Below, piece by piece: positions 54,368 to 61,532 of a stretch of DNA of 64,000 bases. Under the pieces are notes generated by a model, which saw only the letters and a program-made list of their open reading frames with translations, had not been told where the DNA came from and made no database searches. The position numbers and the translations under genes are program-made. The first letter of the stretch is position 1, and each line of letters begins with the position of its first letter. Source of the stretch: Eubacteriales bacterium (GTDB taxonomy: Bacteria; Bacillota; Clostridia; Oscillospirales; Oscillospiraceae); contig JAUNPV010000002.1 of the NCBI GenBank assembly GCA_030536515.1, positions 186,001 to 250,000 on the forward strand, given 5' to 3'.

Positions 54368-55855
54368 TTATGGAACGGGTATTAAGAGCATCTGGTTGGG
54401 GGCCGGGTCCTGCTGGAGGTCGTTGGCCTTGCGGATGGCCTCCATGGTGGTGTTGTTGGCCTTGGCAATGTCCCAGAGGCGGGCGGTTCCGGCCCGCTTC
54501 AAAATCAGCGACGGCCTGGCCGGGTCCGCTGCGGCGCTCTGGCCCACCTCCACCCCGGTGACCATGGGGATGGCCTGGCGGGCGGTGGCGGTGATGTCCA
54601 GGGGCAGCTCGGCCTTGGCGGTGATTTGGCCGCCTCCGGCGGCTGCCTGGGTCTCCCCGGTCATGGGCAGGGCGGAAATGTCCGTGTTTTCATGGGCGGT
54701 GACGCTGTGGCGGCCGGTCCACCGGGCATTCGACCCCCGGAGGGTCCCGTCCTCCCCCCGATAGAGCACCTGGAACATCCCGGGCAGCTCCATGTCCACG
54801 CCGGCCTCCGTCCGCCGCTGGACAGGGAAGTCCGGTAGGAACTGGACATCCTCCACCTCTCCCCCGCCGCCGGGGATGGTCAGCTCGGGGTAGAGGGTCT
54901 CCCGGCGGCTTTCCAGATGGGTGGGCAGCTCCAGCAGGCGGGTGTCCAGCTTCACCTCCCGGCCCGGGGCGTAGGCATCCTCGATGAGCTCCAGCAGCTC
55001 CTTGTCGGAAATGAGATACTGGGCAACCAGCCCGCCCTTCAGCCGCAGCCGGTCCTCCATAGGCTCCAGCTCCAGAGCCGTCACCTGGGTCACCAGGTCC
55101 ATCAGGGCATCGGAGCCGTGCTCCCGGTCCAGCTCTGCAAACTGGGAAAAGGGCAGCTCAAAGTCCCGGCTGTGAAGCTGCCCCTCCCGGTCCCGGTAGA
55201 GCAGATGGAGGTTCCCGTTTCCCCGGAACACCGCCTTGGCCCCCAGCACCTTTTTGTCCAGAAGCCTCGGCTCCATCCGGAAGCAGAGCAGCTGCTCCGG
55301 GGCAGGTTCCGGCAGGGGCAGCTCCTCGTCGATAAGGAAGGTCTTTTCCCCTGCCTCCCGGGGCAGACGGAGGGGATAGGTGCTTCGGAGCAGCTCCACC
55401 TCGCCGTCCCCGGCATCCGGGGCATAGGCCTCGGCCTCCATGGGGGAAAAGGCCTCGGCCAAGGCCCCCACCCCCGCCCGGGCCATAATCTTCCGGGCGG
55501 AGACAGACCGGGCATCCACATTGCGAAGCAGGGCATGGATGCGGATGCTCCCCTCCCGGGTGTCCGGCGGCAGGTCCCATTTCAGCTGAAAGGGCATCCA
55601 GCCGTCGATGGTCCGCTCCCCGCTTCCGTCCTCCGGGGCGTAGAGAACCCAGACCATGACGCCTCCTGAGAGGTAGATGCTGTCACTGCGCCACTCCTTG
55701 CTGCGCAGGATGGGCTGGCCCCAGGCGGCCACAATATGTCCGATGTCCGGCAGAGCGTCGGGCAGCTTGATTTCCAGGGTCTGCTCGGTGTTCTGGACCT
55801 CATGCAGCACGCTCTCCAGGCAGGGCACCACGGTTTTGCGAAATTGCAGTTCCAA
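54368..55855 (-). CDS. SipL-like spore coat morphogenesis protein (DUF3794, LysM)
   Basis: 495 residues. Tandem DUF3794 modules span about 30-420 (for example PDIGHIVAAWGQPILRSKEW near the start), and a C-terminal LysM domain (about 450-495; AGTARLWDIAKANNTT and ending LLIPVP). This architecture matches SipL of Clostridioides difficile, which binds SpoIVA and tethers the coat to the forespore. The start is a TTG at 55855 with AAGGAGTGAGCCAAA. A sigma-E-like promoter lies at 55888-55917, consistent with mother-cell expression. It is monocistronic with its own terminator. A more general germination or coat role is the alternative. Confidence 0.88.
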   Translation of the reverse strand: MELQFRKTVVPCLESVLHEVQNTEQTLEIKLPDALPDIGHIVAAWGQPILRSKEWRSDSIYLSGGVMVWVLYAPEDGSGERTIDGWMPFQLKWDLPPDTREGSIRIHALLRNVDARSVSARKIMARAGVGALAEAFSPMEAEAYAPDAGDGEVELLRSTYPLRLPREAGEKTFLIDEELPLPEPAPEQLLCFRMEPRLLDKKVLGAKAVFRGNGNLHLLYRDREGQLHSRDFELPFSQFAELDREHGSDALMDLVTQVTALELEPMEDRLRLKGGLVAQYLISDKELLELIEDAYAPGREVKLDTRLLELPTHLESRRETLYPELTIPGGGGEVEDVQFLPDFPVQRRTEAGVDMELPGMFQVLYRGEDGTLRGSNARWTGRHSVTAHENTDISALPMTGETQAAAGGGQITAKAELPLDITATARQAIPMVTGVEVGQSAAADPARPSLILKRAGTARLWDIAKANNTTMEAIRKANDLQQDPAPNQMLLIPVP

Positions 55856-55887
55856 TTTGGCTCACTCCTTGTAGGTATGGATAGCAA

Positions 55888-55917
55888 AGTATATGCGGCA
55901 GCGGACAGGTTTATGAC
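55888..55917 (-). promoter_or_regulatory. Sigma-E-like sporulation promoter
   Basis: Minus strand: GTCATAAA (55910-55917), 14 bp, CATATACT (55888-55895). This resembles the mother-cell sigma-E consensus (GTCATAtt, about 14 bp, CATAcaaT), about 33 bp before the TTG start. No vegetative promoter is evident. Confidence 0.65.
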
Positions 55918-55960
55918 AGCGGCGAAGCCGCAATACCTTCCCCCGGGGGGAAGGTATTTT

Positions 55961-56110
55961 TTACCTCTGTCTGATGATACACAGGCCCAGGACAATCAGG
56001 ACAATGCCGCCGCAGCAGCACAGAAACCAGCTTTCCAGGCTGTGGCCAATCATCACTCCCAGGGCAAAGACGATGCAGCAGCAGCCCTGCAAATGCTTTT
56101 TCCGGCACAT
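55961..56110 (-). CDS. Possible small Cys-rich membrane protein
   Basis: 49-codon frame: basic start MCRKKHLQG, two hydrophobic helices (CCCIVFALGVMIG and FLCCCGGIVLIVLGLCII) with CCC triplets, and the tail RQR. The composition looks protein-like. However, the only ribosome-site-like run (GGGGGTG) lies inside the stem of the liv terminator and the ATG directly follows its T run, so translation would need read-through or a separate promoter. A palindrome (about 55926-55957, AATACCTTCCCCC arms) with TTTTTT on the plus strand follows. Real gene or chance frame: undecided. Confidence 0.4.
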   Translation of the reverse strand: MCRKKHLQGCCCIVFALGVMIGHSLESWFLCCCGGIVLIVLGLCIIRQR

Positions 56111-56145
56111 AAAAACACCCCCACGCAAGATTATGCGTAGGGGTG
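56111..56145 (-). terminator. Terminator of the liv operon
   Basis: Minus strand: CACCCCTACGCA-TAATCT-TGCGTGGGGGTG (12-bp stem, one G-T pair) followed by TTTTT, 88 bp past the livF stop and beyond a palindromic repeat. Confidence 0.8.
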
Positions 56146-56164
56146 CGTTGTTAGACCCAGAGTC

Positions 56165-56227
56165 GGGAACGGATTTATCCGTTCCGATAAACAAGTTTCA
56201 CCGTGCGGAACGGATAAATCCGTTCCC
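56165..56227. repeat. 63-bp double-hairpin element after livF
   Basis: Perfect 22-bp inverted arms (GGGAACGGATTTATCCGTTC plus CG, and the complement) around a 19-bp centre. Each arm is itself a hairpin (GGAACGGAT-TT-ATCCGTTCC). It has the same architecture and spacer length as the insertion at 13523-13587, but a different sequence. It starts 5 bp past the livF stop. Confidence 0.8.
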
Positions 56228-56232
56228 TACGG

Positions 56233-56931
56233 TTAGCCTCCCAGGTAGGCCTTCTTCACGGCGTCGGAGCTGGCGAGCTCGGCTCCTGTGCCGCTGAGGG
56301 TGATGTTGCCGGTTTCCAGGACGTAGGCACGGTCGGCAATTTGCAGGGCCTTCCGGGCGTTCTGCTCCACCAGCAAAATGGTGGTGCCCGCCTTGTGGAG
56401 CTCCTTGACAATCTCAAAAATCTGGTCCACCAGAATGGGGGCCAGGCCCATGGAGGGCTCGTCCAGCATCATCAGCTTCGGGTGGCTCATCAGCGCCCGG
56501 GACATGGCAAGCATCTGCTGCTCGCCGCCGGACAGGGTGCCGGCCACCTGCTTGCGCCGCTCCTTTAGGCGGGGGAAGTAGTTGAACACCATGTCCAGGT
56601 CCGCCTGGGACACCTCCTTATTGATGTAAGCGCCCATTTCCAGGTTCTCCTGGACGGACATCTGCAGGAAAATCCGCCGTCCCTCGGGGACGTGGGCCAG
56701 GCCTGTGCGCAGGAGCTTGTAGGCCTCCACATGGGCAATGTCCTGGCCGCAGAAGGTGATGGAGCCGCTGCGGGGGTGCATCAGGCCGGAAATGGTTTTC
56801 AAAATGGTGCTTTTTCCGGCTCCGTTGGCCCCGATGAGGGCCACAATCTCCCCCTCGCCCACCTCAAAGGAAACGCCCTTGATGGCGTGGATGGCGCCGT
56901 AGTACACGTGCATATCTTCGATTTTCAGCAT
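56233..56931 (-). CDS. livF: Branched-chain amino-acid ABC ATPase LivF
   Basis: Second ATPase of the high-affinity branched-chain amino-acid importer, 232 residues. Walker A GANGAGKST, signature LSGGEQQMLAMSRA, Walker B LMMLDEPSMGLAP and switch His region LLVEQN. LivF proteins lack the usual switch His and have Glu/Gln there, as seen here. It overlaps livG by 1 bp and is the last gene of the operon. Confidence 0.95.
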   Translation of the reverse strand: MLKIEDMHVYYGAIHAIKGVSFEVGEGEIVALIGANGAGKSTILKTISGLMHPRSGSITFCGQDIAHVEAYKLLRTGLAHVPEGRRIFLQMSVQENLEMGAYINKEVSQADLDMVFNYFPRLKERRKQVAGTLSGGEQQMLAMSRALMSHPKLMMLDEPSMGLAPILVDQIFEIVKELHKAGTTILLVEQNARKALQIADRAYVLETGNITLSGTGAELASSDAVKKAYLGG

Positions 56932-57773
56932 CAGGCTTCCTCCTCTCTGCCCAGGTATGCCTCGATGACCGCCGGATTGGCCCGGACCTCGTCGGGGGTG
57001 CCCTTGGCGATGATGCGGCCGTAGTTCACCACGGCGATGGCCTCGCAGACGTTCATCACCAGGTTCATATCGTGCTCGATGAGGAAAATGGCGATGTGGA
57101 AGGTATCCCGGATGCGGCGGATCTGGTGCATCAGCTCGGTGGTCTCGCTGGGGTTCATACCGGCAGCAGGCTCATCCAGCAGGATGATGGAGGGGTTGGT
57201 TGCCAGGGCACGGACGATTTCCAGACGGCGCTGGACACCGTAGGGCAGGCTGCCCGCCTTCTTGTCGGCCACATCCGCCAGGCCCATGAAGTCCAGCAGG
57301 TCCATGGCCTTCTGGTTGGCCAGCCGCTCGGCCTTCCGGTAGCCGGGCAGGTGCAGCAGGGAGGAAATAAAGGAGCATTTAATCTCGTTGTGCATTCCAA
57401 CCTTCACGTTATCCAGAGCGGTCATTTCAGAGAACAGCCGGATATTCTGGAAGGTCCGGGCGATGCCTAGGCGGTTGACCTTGTGGGTGGACATTCCCTT
57501 GGTGTCCACCCCGTTAATCAGGATGGAGCCACGGGTGGGCTGGTAGACGCTGGTGAGCAGGTTGAAAATGGTGGTCTTACCGGCTCCGTTGGGGCCGATG
57601 AGGCCGGAAATTTCGGTGGGGCCGATGGTGATGTTAAAGCCGTCCACAGCGGTCAGGCCGCCGAAGTCGATGCCCAGGTTCCGCACGTCCAGGACAGGGA
57701 GCTTACCGGCATCCTGCTCCCGGAACAGGTTCATGGTGGGGACCTTAATCATTTTCTTGGAATATTCATTCAT
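56931..57773 (-). CDS. livG: Branched-chain amino-acid ABC ATPase LivG
   Basis: First ATPase of the importer, 280 residues. Walker A GPNGAGKTT, the LivG-type loop ARTFQNIRLFSEMTALDNV, signature SLPYGVQRRLEIVRAL (degenerate, typical of LivG), Walker B IILLDEPAAGMNP and switch His in IEHDMN. About 25 residues precede the ATPase core. The start follows AGGAGGTGGGCACCA, and the gene overlaps livM by 8 bp. Confidence 0.95.
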   Translation of the reverse strand: MNEYSKKMIKVPTMNLFREQDAGKLPVLDVRNLGIDFGGLTAVDGFNITIGPTEISGLIGPNGAGKTTIFNLLTSVYQPTRGSILINGVDTKGMSTHKVNRLGIARTFQNIRLFSEMTALDNVKVGMHNEIKCSFISSLLHLPGYRKAERLANQKAMDLLDFMGLADVADKKAGSLPYGVQRRLEIVRALATNPSIILLDEPAAGMNPSETTELMHQIRRIRDTFHIAIFLIEHDMNLVMNVCEAIAVVNYGRIIAKGTPDEVRANPAVIEAYLGREEEA

Positions 57774-58836
57774 TGGTGCCCACCTCCTTCTTTCTGAAAA
57801 TGCGGACCAGCTTATCAGACATGACGCTGGTGACCTCCTTGACCTTGGGCGACCAGGTGAACAGCATCACGAGAATCAGCACCACGGCGTACAGAATCAT
57901 CCGGTAGTCCTGGAGGCTGCGCATGGCCTCAGGCAGCACATACAGCACCGTGGCGGAAATGACGGAGCCCAGGATATTGCCCATGCCGCCCAGCACCACG
58001 AACACCAGGATGTTGATGGAGGTGTTGAAGTTGAACTTGGTAGCGGTGACGGAGGAATAGTTCAGGCCGAACAGGGCCCCGGCCATGCCAGCCAGGAAGG
58101 CGGACACCACAAAGGCCTTCATCCGGAACACGGTGACGTTGATGCCCACGGACTCGGCGGCAATCCGGTTGTCCCGGACGGCCTTGATGGCACGGCCCTC
58201 CTTGGAGTTGACCAGGTTCAGCACCACAAACAGGGTGAACATCACCAGCACGAAGCCCATGGAGAAGGTGGCGATTTTCTGCACGCCGGTGGCCCCCAGG
58301 GGTCCGTTGATGATGTACTTGGCCCCGGCCTCCATTTTCATTTTGGAGGTGGAAATGGCCATGTGGAAGCCCTCGCTGTCCACACCGGCGTAGAGGTTGC
58401 CGATGATGTTTTTCATAATTTCGCCAAAGGCCAATGTCACAATGGCCAGATAGTCGCCCCGGAGGCGAAGGACGGGGATGCCGATGAGGAAGCCCACCAC
58501 GCCGGCCATCAGGCCGCCGCAGCCCATGGCGCACAGCAGGCGCAGAGCATCGGTGGGGATTTTCTCCTTCAGCAGGGCGGCCACCAGAATGCCGGTGAAG
58601 GCGCCGATGCCCATGAATCCGGCGTGGCCCAGGCTCAGCTCGCCGCAGATGCCCACCAGCAGGTTCAGAGACACGGCCAGGGACACATACACGCAGATGG
58701 GCACCAGGAAGCCCTTCATGGACGAGCCCAGCATCCCGGCGGAGGACAGGCTCTGCATCACCCCAAAGGTGACAATTACCAGCAGATAGGTCATCAGGTT
58801 GGTGCGCCGTGTCTTGTTGTTCAGAATTTTTTTCAT
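57766..58836 (-). CDS. livM: Branched-chain amino-acid ABC permease LivM
   Basis: Permease subunit, 356 residues with eight to ten helices. Family segments: GELSLGHAGFMGIGAFTG near residue 70, and the ATPase-contacting loop RAIKAVRDNRIAAESVGINV. It is followed by livG (8-bp overlap) and preceded by livH (9 bp). Confidence 0.95.
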   Translation of the reverse strand: MKKILNNKTRRTNLMTYLLVIVTFGVMQSLSSAGMLGSSMKGFLVPICVYVSLAVSLNLLVGICGELSLGHAGFMGIGAFTGILVAALLKEKIPTDALRLLCAMGCGGLMAGVVGFLIGIPVLRLRGDYLAIVTLAFGEIMKNIIGNLYAGVDSEGFHMAISTSKMKMEAGAKYIINGPLGATGVQKIATFSMGFVLVMFTLFVVLNLVNSKEGRAIKAVRDNRIAAESVGINVTVFRMKAFVVSAFLAGMAGALFGLNYSSVTATKFNFNTSINILVFVVLGGMGNILGSVISATVLYVLPEAMRSLQDYRMILYAVVLILVMLFTWSPKVKEVTSVMSDKLVRIFRKKEVGTNE

Positions 58837-58845
58837 AGTCCCACC

Positions 58846-59727
58846 TTACACTTTCTCCTGAATCTGCTTGCCCAGCAGACCGGCAGGCTTCACCAGCAGG
58901 ATGATGATGAGCACCGAGAACACGATAGCGTCCGAGAACTGGGTGGACAGGTACGCCTTGGAGAAGGTCTCGATGATGCCAAGCAGAATGCCGCCCAGCA
59001 TGGCCCCGGGGATGGAGCCGATGCCGCCGAACACCGCCGCCGTAAAGGCCCGGATGCCGGGCATGGAGCCGGTGGTGGGCATGAGGGTGGGCACGGTGGA
59101 GCACAGCAGAACGCCTGCAACGGCCGCCAGGGCGGAGCCGATGGCGAAGGTGGTGGAAATGGTCCGGTTGACGTTGATGCCCATGAGCTGGGCAGCCGCC
59201 CGGTCCTCAGACACGGCCCGCATGGCCTTGCCGGTGCGGGTCTTGCCGGTGAACAGGGTCAGGCCCACCATCACCAGTGCGGACACGCACACCGTCAGCA
59301 GCACCTCGCCGGTGATGACCAGCTGGCCGTCTGCCAGGGAGATGGGCTCCATGGCCACCACGGAGGTGAAGTTCTTGGGACTGGAGGACCAGATGAGCTG
59401 GGCGGCGTTCTGGAGGAAATAGCTGACGCCGATGGCGGTAATCAGCACCGCCAGGCTGGGGGTTCCCCGGAGGGGCTTGTAGGCCAGGCCCTCAATGGCG
59501 ATGCCCAGCAGGGTGCACACCACCACCGCCGCCGCCACGGACAGTGCGGCGGGCAGGCCCAAGTAATTGGTCACACAGAAGGAAATGTAAGCGCCCACCA
59601 TGATCACGTCGCCGTGGGCGAAGTTCAGCATTTTGGCAATGCCGTAGACCATGGTATAGCCCAGTGCAATGATGGCATAGACGGCACCGATGCTGATGCC
59701 GTTGATCAGATATTGAAGAATCTGCAT
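58846..59727 (-). CDS. livH: Branched-chain amino-acid ABC permease LivH
   Basis: Permease subunit, 293 residues. N-terminal QYLINGISIGAVYAIIALG and AKMLNFAHGDVIMVGAY are diagnostic of LivH; the cytoplasmic loop RAVSEDRAAAQLMGIN contacts the ATPase. It is separated from the binding-protein gene by 132 bp containing a stable hairpin. Confidence 0.95.
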   Translation of the reverse strand: MQILQYLINGISIGAVYAIIALGYTMVYGIAKMLNFAHGDVIMVGAYISFCVTNYLGLPAALSVAAAVVVCTLLGIAIEGLAYKPLRGTPSLAVLITAIGVSYFLQNAAQLIWSSSPKNFTSVVAMEPISLADGQLVITGEVLLTVCVSALVMVGLTLFTGKTRTGKAMRAVSEDRAAAQLMGINVNRTISTTFAIGSALAAVAGVLLCSTVPTLMPTTGSMPGIRAFTAAVFGGIGSIPGAMLGGILLGIIETFSKAYLSTQFSDAIVFSVLIIILLVKPAGLLGKQIQEKV

Positions 59728-59805
59728 ATACTACCTCTCTTTCCCGGCGGCCCATGACAGCGCCGATGCCGTTCTCATGGAACGCCGAGTGGGTTACAAG
59801 GATCG

Positions 59806-59835
59806 TGGGATGGGGAGGTTTTCCTCCCCATCCCA
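59806..59835. terminator. Intercistronic hairpin between binding protein and livH
   Basis: TGGGATGGGGAGG-TTTT-CCTCCCCATCCCA, a perfect 13-bp stem. On the minus strand no T run follows, so it more likely stabilises the upstream mRNA 3' end or terminates only in part, raising binding-protein over permease levels. Confidence 0.7.
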
Positions 59836-59859
59836 GAGTTTTTACGTTTGCTATGGATA

Positions 59860-61104
59860 TCAGCCCATGGGGACGTAGACACCGTCGGAGATGGTCACAG
59901 CGGCGGGAGCCTTGGAAATGGCGCCAACCTCGTCCCAGGTCATGCCCTTGCCGGTGAGGCCGTCAACGGACATGGCGGCGAACTGCTCCTGCATGGCGGC
60001 GCACACATCGGCGGGAGCGGTACTGCCGTCAACACCGGCGGCCACGCAGGCGTTGTACATGGCGTAGATAACGTCGTAGCCGTCAGCGGCGAACTGGTTG
60101 GGCACCAGGCCGTCCATCTTCTCCTTGAACTTGGCAACGAAGGAAGCGGTGGCCTCGTCGGAGGCGTTGGCATCGAAGGGAGTCATCAGCACCAGGCCCT
60201 CGGCCAGAGCGGTGTCGAAGCCTTCCACAGTCAGGATGCCGTCCATGCCGTCACAGCCGAAGAAGGTGGGCTTGTAGCCGATGGTGTTGGCGTAGGTCAG
60301 GACCTGAGAAGCCTCGGTGTAGTAGAAGGGCAGGAACACCAGGTCGCAGCCGGCATCCTTGCACTTGGTGACCTGGGTGGACAGGTCGGCCTTGGTGTCG
60401 GCGGTGAAGGCGGCATCGGAGACAGCCACGTTCAGGCTCAGCTCGGCAGCCTTGGCCAGGAAGCCGTCCGCAATGCCGGTGGAGTAAGCGTCGGAGGAGT
60501 CGTAAATGACGCCGATGGTGGCCTCGGGCCACTTGGCAGCCATCAGCTCAGCGGCGGAAGCGCCCTGGTTGGGGTCGGTGAAGCACATCTGGTAGACGTT
60601 GTCATAGGGAGCAGCCACATCCACAGCGGAGGCGGAGGGGGTCAGCATGAAGATGCCGTCGGCATTGGTCTCAGCGGCGATGGCCAGGGAGGAGCCGGTG
60701 GTCACGGCGCCTGCGAACATCTGCATACCCCAGTCCTTCAGGGAGTTGTAAGCGGAGACAGCCTTGTCGGAGCCGTCGGCCTCGTCGTCCTCGGACTTGA
60801 ACTCAATCTGCAGGCCGCCCTTGGCGTTGATTTCCTCAACAGCCACTTCCATACCGGCGCGGACAGCCAGGCCGTAGGCAGCGGCGGGGCCGGTCATGGG
60901 GCCGGTCAGGCCAATCTTCAGAGCGGGAGCGTCAGCAGCGGGGGCATCGGCGGCGGGAGCGTCGGCGGCAGGGGCCTCGGTGGCAGCGGGGGCATCCGAA
61001 GCGGCGGGGGCTTCGGTGGCGGCGGGCTTTTCAGCATTGCCGCAGCCGGCGAACATTGCGGCTACCATAGCCAGAACCATAAGCATTGCAACGAACTTTT
61101 TCAT
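59860..61104 (-). CDS. livK: Branched-chain amino-acid-binding lipoprotein
   Basis: Periplasmic-binding-type lipoprotein, about 414 residues. Signal peptide KKFVAMLMVLAMVAAMFAGC with lipobox Cys, then an Ala/Pro/Asp-rich flexible linker with repeated AADAP units (about 25-60), then a type I binding fold beginning LKIGLTGPMTGPAAAYG. The start is the ATG at 61104 (GAGG-AAATGATT); an earlier in-frame ATG has no ribosome site. First structural gene of the liv operon. Exact amino-acid preference is not deducible. The repeated linker is encoded by near-identical 15-bp units around 60930-61000. Confidence 0.93.
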   Translation of the reverse strand: MKKFVAMLMVLAMVAAMFAGCGNAEKPAATEAPAASDAPAATEAPAADAPAADAPAADAPALKIGLTGPMTGPAAAYGLAVRAGMEVAVEEINAKGGLQIEFKSEDDEADGSDKAVSAYNSLKDWGMQMFAGAVTTGSSLAIAAETNADGIFMLTPSASAVDVAAPYDNVYQMCFTDPNQGASAAELMAAKWPEATIGVIYDSSDAYSTGIADGFLAKAAELSLNVAVSDAAFTADTKADLSTQVTKCKDAGCDLVFLPFYYTEASQVLTYANTIGYKPTFFGCDGMDGILTVEGFDTALAEGLVLMTPFDANASDEATASFVAKFKEKMDGLVPNQFAADGYDVIYAMYNACVAAGVDGSTAPADVCAAMQEQFAAMSVDGLTGKGMTWDEVGAISKAPAAVTISDGVYVPMG

Positions 61105-61135
61105 AATCATTTCCTCTTTTCTCAAAATTTGCTAT

Positions 61136-61163
61136 AAAAAAACGGCTACACTTGGTGCAACCG
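61136..61163 (-). terminator. Attenuator-like terminator in the liv leader
   Basis: Minus strand: CGGTTGCAC-CAA-GTGTAGCCG stem (9 bp with G-T pairs) followed by seven Ts. It sits between the small leader ORF stop (26 nt upstream) and the binding-protein start (about 32 nt downstream). No promoter fits between it and the start codon. Confidence 0.75.
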
Positions 61164-61189
61164 CTTCTTCCATGGTTAGAAGGCCCCGG

Positions 61190-61345
61190 TCACACAATCT
61201 GCATCATAATTCGCAGGCTCAGCAGGCATACGAACCCTGCCAGCAGCAGGATGGACAGATACCGGGGGCTGAATTCCACAAAGGTACCCTGGGCAGCGTG
61301 AGTGCCGGAAAAATGAGCGGATTGCTTGTAAAACTGCTTCGTCAT
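61190..61345 (-). CDS. Small ORF in liv leader, Leu/Ile/Val-rich end
   Basis: 51 codons with a good ribosome site (AGGAGG-TACACCAAA) and ATG at 61345. The first 27 residues are polar; the last 23 (beginning YLSILLLAGFVCLL and ending IMMQIV) contain 6 Leu, 3 Ile and 2 Val or more. It can be read in two ways: a leader peptide whose translation reports branched-chain amino-acid charging, since a terminator follows 26 nt later and the liv genes follow that; or a small single-span membrane protein. It lies 33 nt behind the only promoter visible for the liv operon. I recognise no family. Confidence 0.65.
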   Translation of the reverse strand: MTKQFYKQSAHFSGTHAAQGTFVEFSPRYLSILLLAGFVCLLSLRIMMQIV

Positions 61346-61377
61346 TTTGGTGTACCTCCTGTGTTTTTCTTGGGTGT

Positions 61378-61406
61378 ATTGTACCTCGCACAAGGACATT
61401 TGTCAA
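61378..61406 (-). promoter_or_regulatory. Promoter of the liv leader and operon
   Basis: Minus strand: TTGACA (61401-61406), 17 bp, TACAAT (61378-61383). Near-consensus vegetative promoter. Confidence 0.85.
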
Positions 61407-61479
61407 CGAGGAAAATACAACAGATAAACCGTCAAAAATATGAATTTTTTGTATACAATGCACAGGCGTACAAATGTCA

Positions 61480-61507
61480 GCGAGCCGGACACAAAAGTCC
61501 GGCTCGC
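61480..61507. terminator. Hairpin after the PBP gene
   Basis: GCGAGCCGGAC-ACAAAA-GTCCGGCTCGC, an 11-bp perfect stem 25 bp past the PBP stop. There is no T run on the minus strand, but it is the only candidate end of the PBP transcript. Confidence 0.6.
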
Positions 61508-61532
61508 AAACGTTATCGTATCACTCTGCGTA

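Noticed and set aside
57553-59757. Plus-strand His/Gly-rich open frame opposite livM/livH
   Set aside because: It is antisense to clear LivM and LivH proteins. The His/Gln richness is the reverse-strand reading of hydrophobic codons.
61136-61406. T-box riboswitch in front of the liv operon
   Set aside because: No AGGGTGGNACCGCG-type motif or long aptamer is present. The leader is occupied by a small ORF.
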